Assembly: GCA_013205645.1 (NCBI GenBank)
Contig: JABMMH010000063.1
Span: 1-5,307, forward strand
Origin: Polaromonas sp.
GTDB lineage: Bacteria; Pseudomonadota; Gammaproteobacteria; Burkholderiales; Burkholderiaceae_C
Direction of reading: 5' to 3'
DNA: 5,307 nt
Shown here: one piece after another, positions 1-5,184 of the stretch
Layout: every line of letters starts with the position of its first letter
How positions within the stretch are numbered: the stretch's first letter is position 1
Translations under genes and position numbers: made by a program
Notes under the pieces: model-generated
What the model was told of the DNA's origin: nothing
What the model saw: only the letters and a program-made list of their open reading frames with translations
The model's database searches: none

Positions 1-351
1 ACCTACATGCTGGCCGGCGGCAAGGCGCCCCAAGAGATCGTCGCCAGCATCAAAAAAGGCCTGTACGCCACCAACTTTGCCGGCGGGCAGGTCGACATCA
101 CATCCGGCAAGTTTGTTTTTTCAGCCAGCCAAGCGTACTGGGTTGAAAACGGCAAGATTTTGTACCCCGTCAAAGGCGCAACCATTGTGGGCAGCGGCCC
201 AGAATGCCTGAAAAAAGTCAGCATGATTGCCAACGACATGGCGCTGGACAGCGGCGTGGGCACCTGCGGCAAAGAAGGCCAGAGCGTGCCGGTGGGCGTG
301 GGCCAGCCGACGCTGCGGATTGATGGCTTGACAGTCGGTGGAACGGCTTGA
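1..351 (+). CDS. tldD: TldD metalloprotease subunit, C-terminal part (5' end outside window)
   Basis: This is the last 116 codons of TldD, read in frame from base 1 to a TGA stop. TldD pairs with TldE/PmbA to form a cytoplasmic zinc protease that degrades unfolded peptides. In enterobacteria it matures microcin B17 and helps degrade the antitoxin CcdA. Visible signatures are GGQVDITSGKFVFSASQAYW, PVKGATIVGSG, and the terminal block running from CGKEGQS to LTVGGTA. That ending is almost residue for residue the end of E. coli TldD. The Cys at bases 265-267 lies 28 residues from the C-terminus, the same place as the zinc-ligand Cys of E. coli TldD (from memory of that structure). The HExxxH ligands lie upstream, outside the window. 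Codon use and frame look intact. Downstream is the aroG leader, whose attenuator hairpin may also end tldD transcripts. Confidence 0.95.
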   Translation, partial: TYMLAGGKAPQEIVASIKKGLYATNFAGGQVDITSGKFVFSASQAYWVENGKILYPVKGATIVGSGPECLKKVSMIANDMALDSGVGTCGKEGQSVPVGVGQPTLRIDGLTVGGTA

Positions 352-383
352 AGTCGGCGTGCGATTTAAGCTGTGCTACATTC

Positions 384-464
384 ATGTGCATGTATAAGGC
401 ATCGTTTTATTTTGATTATTTTTGGTTCTCAAGCGCTTTTGGCGGTAGAGAGACTGTTGCGTAA
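384..464 (+). CDS. Aromatic-residue-rich leader peptide of aroG (26 aa)
   Basis: A small ORF runs from ATG 384 to TAA 462-464; a second in-frame ATG at 390 would give 24 residues. The product has nine aromatic residues in 26: five Phe, three Tyr and one Trp. Seven of eight residues at positions 8-15 (FYFDYFWF) are aromatic, and the tail is GGRETVA. This is the hallmark of an attenuator leader peptide such as those of pheA, pheST or trp operons, where scarcity of charged tRNA stalls the ribosome. An intrinsic terminator begins 25 bases after the stop, and the next gene encodes DAHP synthase, the entry enzyme of aromatic biosynthesis, so sensor and target match. The Phe bias suggests charged tRNA-Phe is the main signal, with Tyr and Trp contributing. 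No clear Shine-Dalgarno site precedes either ATG, so the exact start is uncertain. The peptide probably has no function beyond being translated. Its role is inferred from composition and context. Confidence 0.85.
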   Translation: MCMYKASFYFDYFWFSSAFGGRETVA

Positions 465-502
465 CTCCAAATAAACGTACGAATCTTTCAAAAACCGCCG
501 GA
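438..502 (+). promoter_or_regulatory. Predicted antiterminator pairing of the aroG attenuator
   Basis: Bases 438-446 (TTTGGCGGT, the Phe19-Gly20-Gly21 codons of the leader peptide) can pair with 494-502 (ACCGCCGGA). This gives six Watson-Crick pairs (441-446 with 494-499), then two G-U pairs and one A-U pair. The 3' partner is the upstream arm of the terminator stem, so the two structures exclude each other. A ribosome stalled on the aromatic codons at 405-428 would leave much of 441-446 free, favouring antitermination. One that reaches the stop at 462 would partly cover it and favour termination. The pairing is seen in the sequence. The ribosome logic is standard attenuation theory applied here. 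Confidence 0.7.
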
Positions 503-521
503 TACCCGGCGGTTTTTTTTT
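490..521 (+). terminator. Intrinsic terminator (attenuator) upstream of aroG
   Basis: A perfect 12-bp stem is formed by 490-501 (AAAAACCGCCGG) and 506-517, with a four-base ATAC loop. The stem has a GC-rich core and runs into nine consecutive T residues (513-521). This is a near-ideal Rho-independent terminator. It lies between the leader peptide stop (464) and the aroG start (577), the position expected of a transcription attenuator. It may also terminate read-through from tldD. Confidence 0.93.
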
Positions 522-576
522 GCTTTCTTGTCTGGTTTGAATTCAAGTTTTTAGTTTTTTTAAAAGGAAACCCGTG

Positions 577-1686
577 ATGACCGCCTCAACGCCCACCTGG
601 TATGCGCCTGTTGACAAAACCAGCCAGACCGACGACGAACGCATCAAGGACATCACCGTGCTTCCACCGCCCGAACATTTAATTCGTTTCTTCCCGATTC
701 ACGGCACAGCAGTCGAGAGCCTGATCACCCAGACCCGGCGCAATATCCACAACATCATGGCCGGCACCGACGACCGCCTGCTGGTGGTCATCGGCCCTTG
801 CTCGATTCATGATCCGATGGCGGCCTTGGAGTACGCCCGCAAGCTGGTCGAGCAGCGCCACAAATACGCCGACACGCTGGAGATCGTGATGCGCGTGTAC
901 TTTGAAAAGCCGCGCACGACGGTCGGCTGGAAGGGTCTCATCAACGACCCGTACTTGGATGGCAGCTTTCGCATTGACGAAGGTCTGCGCATTGCACGCC
1001 AGTTGCTGATCGACATCAACCGCATGGATTTGCCGGCGGGTAGCGAATTTTTAGATGTGATTTCACCGCAATACATCGGTGACTTGATCTCCTGGGGCGC
1101 GATCGGCGCACGTACCACCGAAAGCCAGGTGCACCGCGAATTGGCGTCTGGCATTTCGGCACCGATCGGCTTCAAGAACGGCACGGATGGCAACATCCGC
1201 ATCGCCACCGATGCGATTCAGGCCGCTGCGCGTGGCCACCACTTTTTGTCGGTTCACAAAAATGGCCAAGTGGCGATTGTGCAAACCCATGGCAACCCGG
1301 ACTGCCACGTCATTCTGCGCGGTGGCAAAGCGCCAAACTATGACGCCGCCAGCGTCAGCGCCGCGTGCAAAGACCTGGAAGCCGCCAAACTGCCGGCCAC
1401 ATTGATGGTCGACTGCAGTCATGCCAACAGCTCCAAGCAGCACGAAAAGCAGCTGGAAGTCGCACGTGACATCGCCGGCCAAGTGGCCGGTGGCTCACGT
1501 CAGGTCTTCGGCCTGATGGTGGAAAGTCATTTGAACCCGGGTGCGCAGAAGTTCACGCCCGGCAAGGACGACGCCAAGGCGCTGGAATACGGCAAGAGCA
1601 TCACTGACGCCTGCCTGAGCTGGGGCGATTCGCTCGAGTTGTTGGAAGGTCTGTCGCAGTCCGTGAAAGCCAGACGCGCCGGCTGA
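577..1686 (+). CDS. aroG: 3-deoxy-7-phosphoheptulonate (DAHP) synthase, class I, AroG type
   Basis: This cytoplasmic enzyme condenses phosphoenolpyruvate with erythrose 4-phosphate to DAHP, the first step of the shikimate pathway to Phe, Tyr and Trp. The 369-residue product is slightly longer than the roughly 350 residues of E. coli AroG. Diagnostic blocks in order are GPCSIHDP (metal-ligand Cys75), KPRTTVGWKG, GARTTESQVHRELASG (substrate-binding Arg179), GFKNGTDG (Lys200), CSHANSSKQ (His282), VESH (Glu316) and SITDAC (Asp344). All expected catalytic and metal-binding residues are present. The FLSV block near residue 223 resembles the Phe-sensitive E. coli AroG more than Tyr-sensitive AroF, so Phe feedback is plausible but inferred. 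I chose ATG 577 because AAGGA at 564-568 sits eight bases upstream; an adjacent GTG at 574 is a less likely start. Expression is probably governed by the leader peptide and terminator just upstream. The gene is convergent with mpl, 27 bases away. Confidence 0.97.
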   Translation: MTASTPTWYAPVDKTSQTDDERIKDITVLPPPEHLIRFFPIHGTAVESLITQTRRNIHNIMAGTDDRLLVVIGPCSIHDPMAALEYARKLVEQRHKYADTLEIVMRVYFEKPRTTVGWKGLINDPYLDGSFRIDEGLRIARQLLIDINRMDLPAGSEFLDVISPQYIGDLISWGAIGARTTESQVHRELASGISAPIGFKNGTDGNIRIATDAIQAAARGHHFLSVHKNGQVAIVQTHGNPDCHVILRGGKAPNYDAASVSAACKDLEAAKLPATLMVDCSHANSSKQHEKQLEVARDIAGQVAGGSRQVFGLMVESHLNPGAQKFTPGKDDAKALEYGKSITDACLSWGDSLELLEGLSQSVKARRAG

Positions 1687-1700
1687 GATTTTTCAACGAT

Positions 1701-1726
1701 GCTGGCGGTCTTTTTAGACCGCCAGC
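1701..1726. terminator. Inverted repeat between convergent aroG and mpl, possible bidirectional terminator
   Basis: GCTGGCGGTC (1701-1710) and GACCGCCAGC (1717-1726) form a perfect 10-bp GC-rich stem around a six-base TTTTTA loop. It sits 14 bases after the aroG stop and overlaps the last codons of mpl, whose stop codon lies in the loop. No T-tract follows the stem on either strand, so it is not a canonical intrinsic terminator. It could act as a weak terminator or protect transcript 3' ends. Confidence 0.5.
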
Positions 1727-3126
1727 GCGTCCAGCAGTTTGGCGTGAATGCCACCAAAGCCGCCATTGCTCATGCACAGCAAATGGTCGCCGGCTTGCGC
1801 TGCAGCTTTGACTTGAGCCAGCAGCGCATCGAGCGTGTCGGCCACTTGGGCCCGCGCACCCATCGGTGCGAGCGCGGCTCTGGCGTCCCAGTCAAGACCG
1901 CCGGCGTGGCAAAACGCCAAGTCGGCTTGCTCTAAGCTCCATGGCAGCTGTGCCGTCATGGTGCCTAGCTTCATGGTGTTGCTGCGCGGCTCGAAGATCG
2001 CCAGAATGCGCGCTGCCGTCTGGCCTTGCGCATTGAGTTGCCGGCGCAAGCCGTCGACGGTGGTGTGAATCGCCGTCGGGTGGTGCGCAAAGTCGTCATA
2101 CACCGTGATCTCGCCGCTCGGGCGCTGAATCACGCCGCGCACTTCCATGCGGCGTTTGACGTTCTCAAAGCTACTGAGTGCTTGGGCCGCCGTGCTCGGG
2201 CTGACGCCGACATGCTCGGCCGCCGCGATGGCGGCCAGCGCATTCAGCTGGTTGTGCACACCGCTGATCGCCCAGTGCACGTCAGCCACCGGCTGGCCAG
2301 CCTTCAGCACTTGGAAGGCTTGCGGTTCGCCCACTGCCGTGAAGCCGGCTTGGTTCGTCGGGCTGGGACCGAAACCTACCTGCTCACTCCAGCAGCCTTG
2401 CGCGAGTACGCGCGTCAAGCTGGTTTCGGCGGCGTTCACCACCACGCGGCCTTGCGTCGGCACGGTGCGCACCAAGTGGTGGAATTGCCGTTCGATGGCT
2501 GCCAAGTTCTCAAAAATGTCGGCGTGGTCAAACTCTAAGTTATTCAAGATGGCCGTGCGCGGCCGGTAATGCACAAATTTGCTGCGCTTGTCGAAAAAGG
2601 CCGTGTCGTACTCGTCAGCCTCGATCACAAAGCACTGGCCTTGGCCTAGGCGGGCGGAGACGCCAAAGTTCAAGGGCACGCCGCCGATCAAGAAACCCGG
2701 CTGCAGTCCCGCTTGTTCCAAAATCCAAGTGAGCATGGCGGTGGTGGTGGTTTTGCCATGCGTGCCAGCCACGGCCAGCACATGTCGGCCTTGCAGCACA
2801 TGCTCGGCCAGCCACTGCGGGCCGCTGGTGTAGGGCAGACCTTGGTTGAGGATGGCCTCCATGAGTGGGAACTTGGGGCTGCCGTCTGGCAACTGGCTGC
2901 GCGACACCACGTTGCCGATGACAAACATGTCGGGCTTGAAGTCGGCTTGCTGCAACACGCTGGCGTCGTAGCCTTCGGTTAGTTCAATCCCCAAGCTGCG
3001 CAGCTGGTCGCTCATGGGCGGGTAAACGCCGGTGTCGCAGCCGGTGACCCGGTGGCCGGCTTCGCGGGCGAGGGCGGCCAAGCCGCCCATGAAGGTGCCG
3101 CAGATTCCCAATATGTGTATGTGCAT
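1714..3126 (-). CDS. mpl: UDP-N-acetylmuramate:L-alanyl-gamma-D-glutamyl-meso-diaminopimelate ligase
   Basis: Mpl is a cytoplasmic Mur-family ligase of peptidoglycan recycling. It joins recovered L-Ala-gamma-D-Glu-meso-DAP tripeptide to UDP-MurNAc using ATP. The 470 residues compare with about 457 in E. coli. An N-terminal Rossmann-like domain starts MHIHILGICGTFMGG. The central ATPase domain carries the P-loop GTHGKTTTT (121-129), EADEYDTAFF (169-178) and NNLEFDHADIF (195-205). The C-terminal domain has YDDFAHHPTA (343-352) and FEPRSNTMK (378-386). HAGGLDW and SNGGFGG near the end favour Mpl over MurC. The start at 3126 matches the family N-terminus. An in-frame start at 3195 would add 23 Arg/His-rich residues of no family likeness. 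No good Shine-Dalgarno site precedes 3126, which is unusual. The gene is divergent from the unknown gene at 3208 and convergent with aroG. Confidence 0.95.
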   Translation of the reverse strand: MHIHILGICGTFMGGLAALAREAGHRVTGCDTGVYPPMSDQLRSLGIELTEGYDASVLQQADFKPDMFVIGNVVSRSQLPDGSPKFPLMEAILNQGLPYTSGPQWLAEHVLQGRHVLAVAGTHGKTTTTAMLTWILEQAGLQPGFLIGGVPLNFGVSARLGQGQCFVIEADEYDTAFFDKRSKFVHYRPRTAILNNLEFDHADIFENLAAIERQFHHLVRTVPTQGRVVVNAAETSLTRVLAQGCWSEQVGFGPSPTNQAGFTAVGEPQAFQVLKAGQPVADVHWAISGVHNQLNALAAIAAAEHVGVSPSTAAQALSSFENVKRRMEVRGVIQRPSGEITVYDDFAHHPTAIHTTVDGLRRQLNAQGQTAARILAIFEPRSNTMKLGTMTAQLPWSLEQADLAFCHAGGLDWDARAALAPMGARAQVADTLDALLAQVKAAAQAGDHLLCMSNGGFGGIHAKLLDALAV

Positions 3127-3207
3127 GCGGCATTTTAGGCAGCGGCGGTGGCGCCGCTTCAACCCTACGTGTGGTGTGCGTCTGCGCAGGTGCAAAAATA
3201 CCCATTC
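3127..3207. promoter_or_regulatory. Divergent mpl / unknown-gene intergenic region with a hairpin
   Basis: This 81-base spacer must hold the start signals of both divergent genes. On the minus strand, TAAAAT (3137 down to 3132) is a five-of-six match to a -10 box. TTGAAG (3162 down to 3157) could be its -35, but the spacing of 19 is long. The implied start of transcription falls close to the mpl ATG. AGCGGCG (3141-3147) and CGCCGCT (3152-3158) form a 7-bp inverted repeat with a GTGG loop, within this putative promoter. I see no convincing plus-strand promoter. All of this is tentative. Confidence 0.3.
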
Positions 3208-3807
3208 ATGAACTCATTTGAACCGCACAGCCTGAAGGCTGAAATCGCCGCCGCAGCGGCTGCCATGGTGGTCGAGGAGGGGCTTGAATACGGTCCCGCC
3301 AAGCGCCGAGCTGTCAAACAGATGGGCTTAACGTCCCGCACTGAGCTGCCCGGCAATGACGAAATTGAAGACGCGGTACACGAGTACATTGCGCTGTTTT
3401 GTGCCGAGACGCAACCGGTAGAGTTGCGCGCCTTGCGTGAACTGGCCTTGGTCTGGATGCAGCGCATGGCCGCGTTCCGGCCATATTTGGGCGGTGCGGT
3501 CTGGCACGGCACCGCCACCCGGCTGTCCGACATTTATATCCAGCTGTTTTGCGATGACTCGAAGTCGGCTGAAATTGCCTTGATAGAGCACAACGTAGAT
3601 TACGAACCCCGCACAGTGACCGGCTTCTGGGGCGACAGCGTCGAAGCGCTGAGCATTCGCAGCGTCTGCAAGCCTTTGCAGGAAACTGTTGGCGTGCACC
3701 TGATGGTCTATGACCACGACGATTTACGCGGCGCCTTGCGGCCGGATGCCAAGGGCCGAACACCGCGCGGAGACTTGGCGGCCGTTGAGCGCTTGCTCGC
3801 GCTGTGA
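3208..3807 (+). CDS. Conserved-type protein of unknown function, possible nucleotidyltransferase-like fold
   Basis: The 199-residue soluble protein has no signal peptide or membrane segment. Residues 11-45 form an alpha-helical, Ala-rich region (AEIAAAAAAMVVEEGLEYGP) followed by a basic stretch. Residues 93-114 (YLGGAVWHGTATRLSDIYIQ and on) resemble the G-x-G...SDxD strand-turn of minimal nucleotidyltransferases. However, the second acidic residue of SDxD is replaced by Tyr110, so catalysis is doubtful. The C-terminus contains VYDHDDLRGALRPDAKGRTPRGDL. I recall proteins of this sort beside mpl in betaproteobacteria, sometimes misannotated as a Mur ligase; it has none of the Mur motifs. ATG 3208 was chosen as the most ordinary start. 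GTG 3190 is in frame and possible, and neither has a good ribosome binding site. The gene ends 85 bases before the thioredoxin-like gene. Coding status is fairly secure; function is not known. Confidence 0.8.
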   Translation: MNSFEPHSLKAEIAAAAAAMVVEEGLEYGPAKRRAVKQMGLTSRTELPGNDEIEDAVHEYIALFCAETQPVELRALRELALVWMQRMAAFRPYLGGAVWHGTATRLSDIYIQLFCDDSKSAEIALIEHNVDYEPRTVTGFWGDSVEALSIRSVCKPLQETVGVHLMVYDHDDLRGALRPDAKGRTPRGDLAAVERLLAL

Positions 3808-3814
3808 CAAATTG

Positions 3815-3838
3815 GCCCGGATCTTCAGTGATCTAGGC
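3815..3838 (+). terminator. Hairpin after the unknown gene, weak terminator candidate
   Basis: Eight of nine positions pair between 3815-3823 (GCCCGGATC) and 3830-3838, with one C-A mismatch, one G-T pair and a six-base loop. It lies eight bases after the stop codon. Only a short TT then TAAAA follows instead of a T-tract, so termination here is uncertain and the next gene could be co-transcribed. Confidence 0.3.
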
Positions 3839-3892
3839 TTTAAAACCTGCGAAACTGGCTCAAAGCTAAATTTGAAGTGAAGAGGAATCTGG

Positions 3893-4426
3893 ATGATCAA
3901 ACGTAGAAACATGCTGTTTGCCGGCACCGCCGCAGCCGCGGGTCTGGCGGGCGTTGGCGCTGCTTGGTGGTTGCGCGACCGCCATGAGGCGCCAACGGCC
4001 GGCAATGCATCAGTCGACCCGTTCTGGGCCTTGGAGATGGAAACGCCGCATGGCGAGATGCTCAAAATCAGCAGTCTGGCGGGCCAACCCTTGTTGGTGA
4101 ACTTTTGGGCGACTTGGTGCCCGCCTTGTGTGGAAGAGTTGCCTTTGCTGAACCGTTTTCACCAAGAGCAGCAGGCGCGGGGCTGGCGCGTGCTGGGTCT
4201 GGCTGTTGACCAACCAAGCGCGGTACGCGCCTGGTTGCAAAAGTCACCGCTGGATTTTCCGATCGCCATGGCTGGTCTGGATGGCACAGCGCTCAGCAAA
4301 CGCATGGGTAATTTGACGGGCGGCCTGCCGTTTTCGGTGGCCTTTGGTGCCACTGGTGAGGTGCTGCAGCGTAAAAGTGGCCAGCTGCTGCCCGCAGACT
4401 TGGCCAACTGGGCAGCCTTGTCTTGA
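3893..4426 (+). CDS. TlpA/ResA-like thioredoxin-fold protein, membrane-anchored or exported
   Basis: The 177-residue protein has a basic N-terminus with twin arginines (MIKRRNMLF) and then a hydrophobic Ala/Gly-rich segment (about 8-26). It should therefore be an uncleaved anchor or a signal peptide facing the periplasm. The mature part is a thioredoxin-like domain of the TlpA/AhpC-TSA class: LLVNFWATWCPPCVEELP has active-site Cys76 and Cys79. The cis-Pro region is GGLPFSVAF (Pro146), and the C-terminal part reads GEVLQRKSGQL. Such proteins reduce or exchange disulfides in the periplasm, for example in cytochrome c maturation, but the partner here cannot be read from sequence. AGAGGA at 3881-3886 is well placed before ATG 3893. 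KRRNMLF deviates from the Tat consensus (S/T-R-R-x-F-L-K), so Tat export is only possible. No cytochrome-maturation genes are visible in the neighbourhood. Confidence 0.88.
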   Translation: MIKRRNMLFAGTAAAAGLAGVGAAWWLRDRHEAPTAGNASVDPFWALEMETPHGEMLKISSLAGQPLLVNFWATWCPPCVEELPLLNRFHQEQQARGWRVLGLAVDQPSAVRAWLQKSPLDFPIAMAGLDGTALSKRMGNLTGGLPFSVAFGATGEVLQRKSGQLLPADLANWAALS

Positions 4427-4595
4427 GGCTTGACCTTTTTCTTAATCCTCACGTTTGAGTCGTCAACAGCGGTAAATGAGGCTCAATTTGCGTTAAAGTT
4501 CGGAACCAGAAAATATCAGCCGCCCCAGAAGTCTGAGTCGTTGCTTATTTGATAACTCGCAGATGAGTACAATTCAGGCCAGTTGGTGAAAGAAG

Positions 4596-4612
4596 ATCCA
4601 CAAAGAGTGGAT
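4596..4612 (+). other. Hairpin 1 of the accB leader
   Basis: ATCCAC (4596-4601) and GTGGAT (4607-4612) pair perfectly around an AAAGA loop. It lies shortly after the putative promoter -10 box at 4568. No T-tract follows, so it is not a terminator. Confidence 0.4.
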
Positions 4613-4650
4613 AAATGCCACTTGTTGGGTCGGATCAATATCTGATTTAA

Positions 4651-4676
4651 GGTTGAGCTGTTGATGCACCTCAACC
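4651..4676 (+). other. Hairpin 2 of the accB leader
   Basis: GGTTGAG (4651-4657) and CTCAACC (4670-4676) form a perfect 7-bp stem with a 12-base loop. Its role is unknown. Confidence 0.4.
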
Positions 4677-4688
4677 ATTCGTATCAAA

Positions 4689-4711
4689 GGTCGGGCCAAT
4701 GGCCCGCCACC
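4689..4711 (+). other. Hairpin 3 of the accB leader, next to the ribosome binding site
   Basis: CGGGCC (4692-4697) and GGCCCG (4701-4706) pair around an AAT loop. The stem is extended by GGT (4689-4691) with ACC (4709-4711) across a two-base CC bulge. It ends seven bases before the AGGAGA ribosome binding site, so it could affect translation initiation or RNA stability. Confidence 0.45.
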
Positions 4712-4730
4712 TGTCGCAGGAGAATAAAGC

Positions 4731-5174
4731 ATGGATCTACGCAAACTCAAAACATTGATTGACCTGGTTTCAGAGTCAAACGTGTCGGAACTTGAAATCA
4801 CCGAGGCTGAAGGCAAAGTCCGAATCGTCAAATTCATGGGTGCAGCACCGATGGTCATGCAAGCACCGGCCATGGTTGCCGCCGCAGCTGCGCCTGTTGC
4901 TGCCGCCGTGGCGGCGCCTGCGGCAACTGCGGAAGTGGTCGGCCATGCGGTGAAGTCGCCGATGGTCGGCACTTACTACCGCTCGGCCAGCCCTGGCGCC
5001 AAGGCGTTTGTCGAGATCGGCAGCCAAGTCAAAGAAGGCGACACCATCTGCATCATTGAAGCCATGAAGATTCTCAACGAGATCGAGGCCGACAAGTCGG
5101 GTACCGTGACGGCCATATTGTGCGAGAACGGTCAGGCCGTTGAATACGGACAACCGCTCTACATCATCGAGTGA
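4731..5174 (+). CDS. accB: Biotin carboxyl carrier protein of acetyl-CoA carboxylase
   Basis: AccB carries the biotin that shuttles CO2 between biotin carboxylase (AccC) and the carboxyltransferase (AccAD), giving malonyl-CoA for fatty-acid synthesis in the cytoplasm. The 147 residues match the usual length of about 155. An N-terminal dimerisation/AccC-binding part (MDLRKLKTLIDLVSESNVSE) is followed by a flexible Ala/Pro/Val linker (about 37-69). The C-terminal biotinyl domain has SPMVGTYYRSASPGAKAFVE, the insertion typical of the thumb of bacterial AccB. The biotinylation site EAMKIL has Lys113 as the predicted biotinylated residue. AGGAGA at 4718-4723 is well spaced from ATG 4731. accC begins ten bases after the stop, so the two form an operon. 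A long hairpin-rich upstream region may regulate it; AccB autoregulates its operon in E. coli. Confidence 0.97.
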   Translation: MDLRKLKTLIDLVSESNVSELEITEAEGKVRIVKFMGAAPMVMQAPAMVAAAAAPVAAAVAAPAATAEVVGHAVKSPMVGTYYRSASPGAKAFVEIGSQVKEGDTICIIEAMKILNEIEADKSGTVTAILCENGQAVEYGQPLYIIE

Positions 5175-5184
5175 AGCGGGCGCC

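Larger units (their letters stand above)
4427..4730 (+). promoter_or_regulatory. Gene-free accB upstream region with possible promoter and structured leader
   Basis: No convincing gene lies in these 304 bases on either strand. TACAAT (4568-4573) is a five-of-six -10 box, with TG at 4564-4565, but there is no good -35 at 17 bp. If it is used, the accB transcript would have a leader of roughly 150 bases. That leader carries three hairpins, listed separately, and ends in a strong ribosome binding site (AGGAGA, 4718-4723) seven bases before the accB ATG. TGAGTCGT occurs twice (4456-4463 and 4534-4541), which may be chance. No clear terminator for the thioredoxin-like gene is seen. Confidence 0.4.

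Noticed and set aside
574..576. GTG start of aroG immediately before the ATG
   Set aside because: The ribosome binding site AAGGA (564-568) is better spaced from ATG 577, and ATG is the stronger start; the difference is only one residue.
1063..1482. Minus-strand open frame opposite aroG
   Set aside because: It is antisense to conserved catalytic blocks of DAHP synthase and has no recognisable motif or ribosome binding site.
2026..2538. Long plus-strand open frame opposite mpl
   Set aside because: It lies wholly antisense to a well-supported Mur ligase. Its product has no recognisable domain, which is typical of shadow frames in GC-rich DNA.
3127..3195. Upstream in-frame start for mpl at 3195
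   Set aside because: It would add 23 residues rich in Arg, His and Cys with no family likeness. The Mur-ligase Rossmann domain starts exactly at the internal Met (MHIHILGICG).
3148..3207. GTG start at 3148 for the unknown gene
   Set aside because: The extra 20 residues look noncoding, and the codon lies within the divergent promoter region and in the loop of an inverted repeat.
4664..4762. Short ORF (32 codons) overlapping the start of accB, and two smaller ORFs at 4563 and 4615
   Set aside because: None has a convincing ribosome binding site or biased composition that would suggest a leader peptide; they look like chance.
4574..4972. Minus-strand open frame spanning the accB leader and accB
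   Set aside because: Its Ala/Thr-rich part is simply the antisense of the accB Ala/Pro linker, so I treat it as a shadow of accB.
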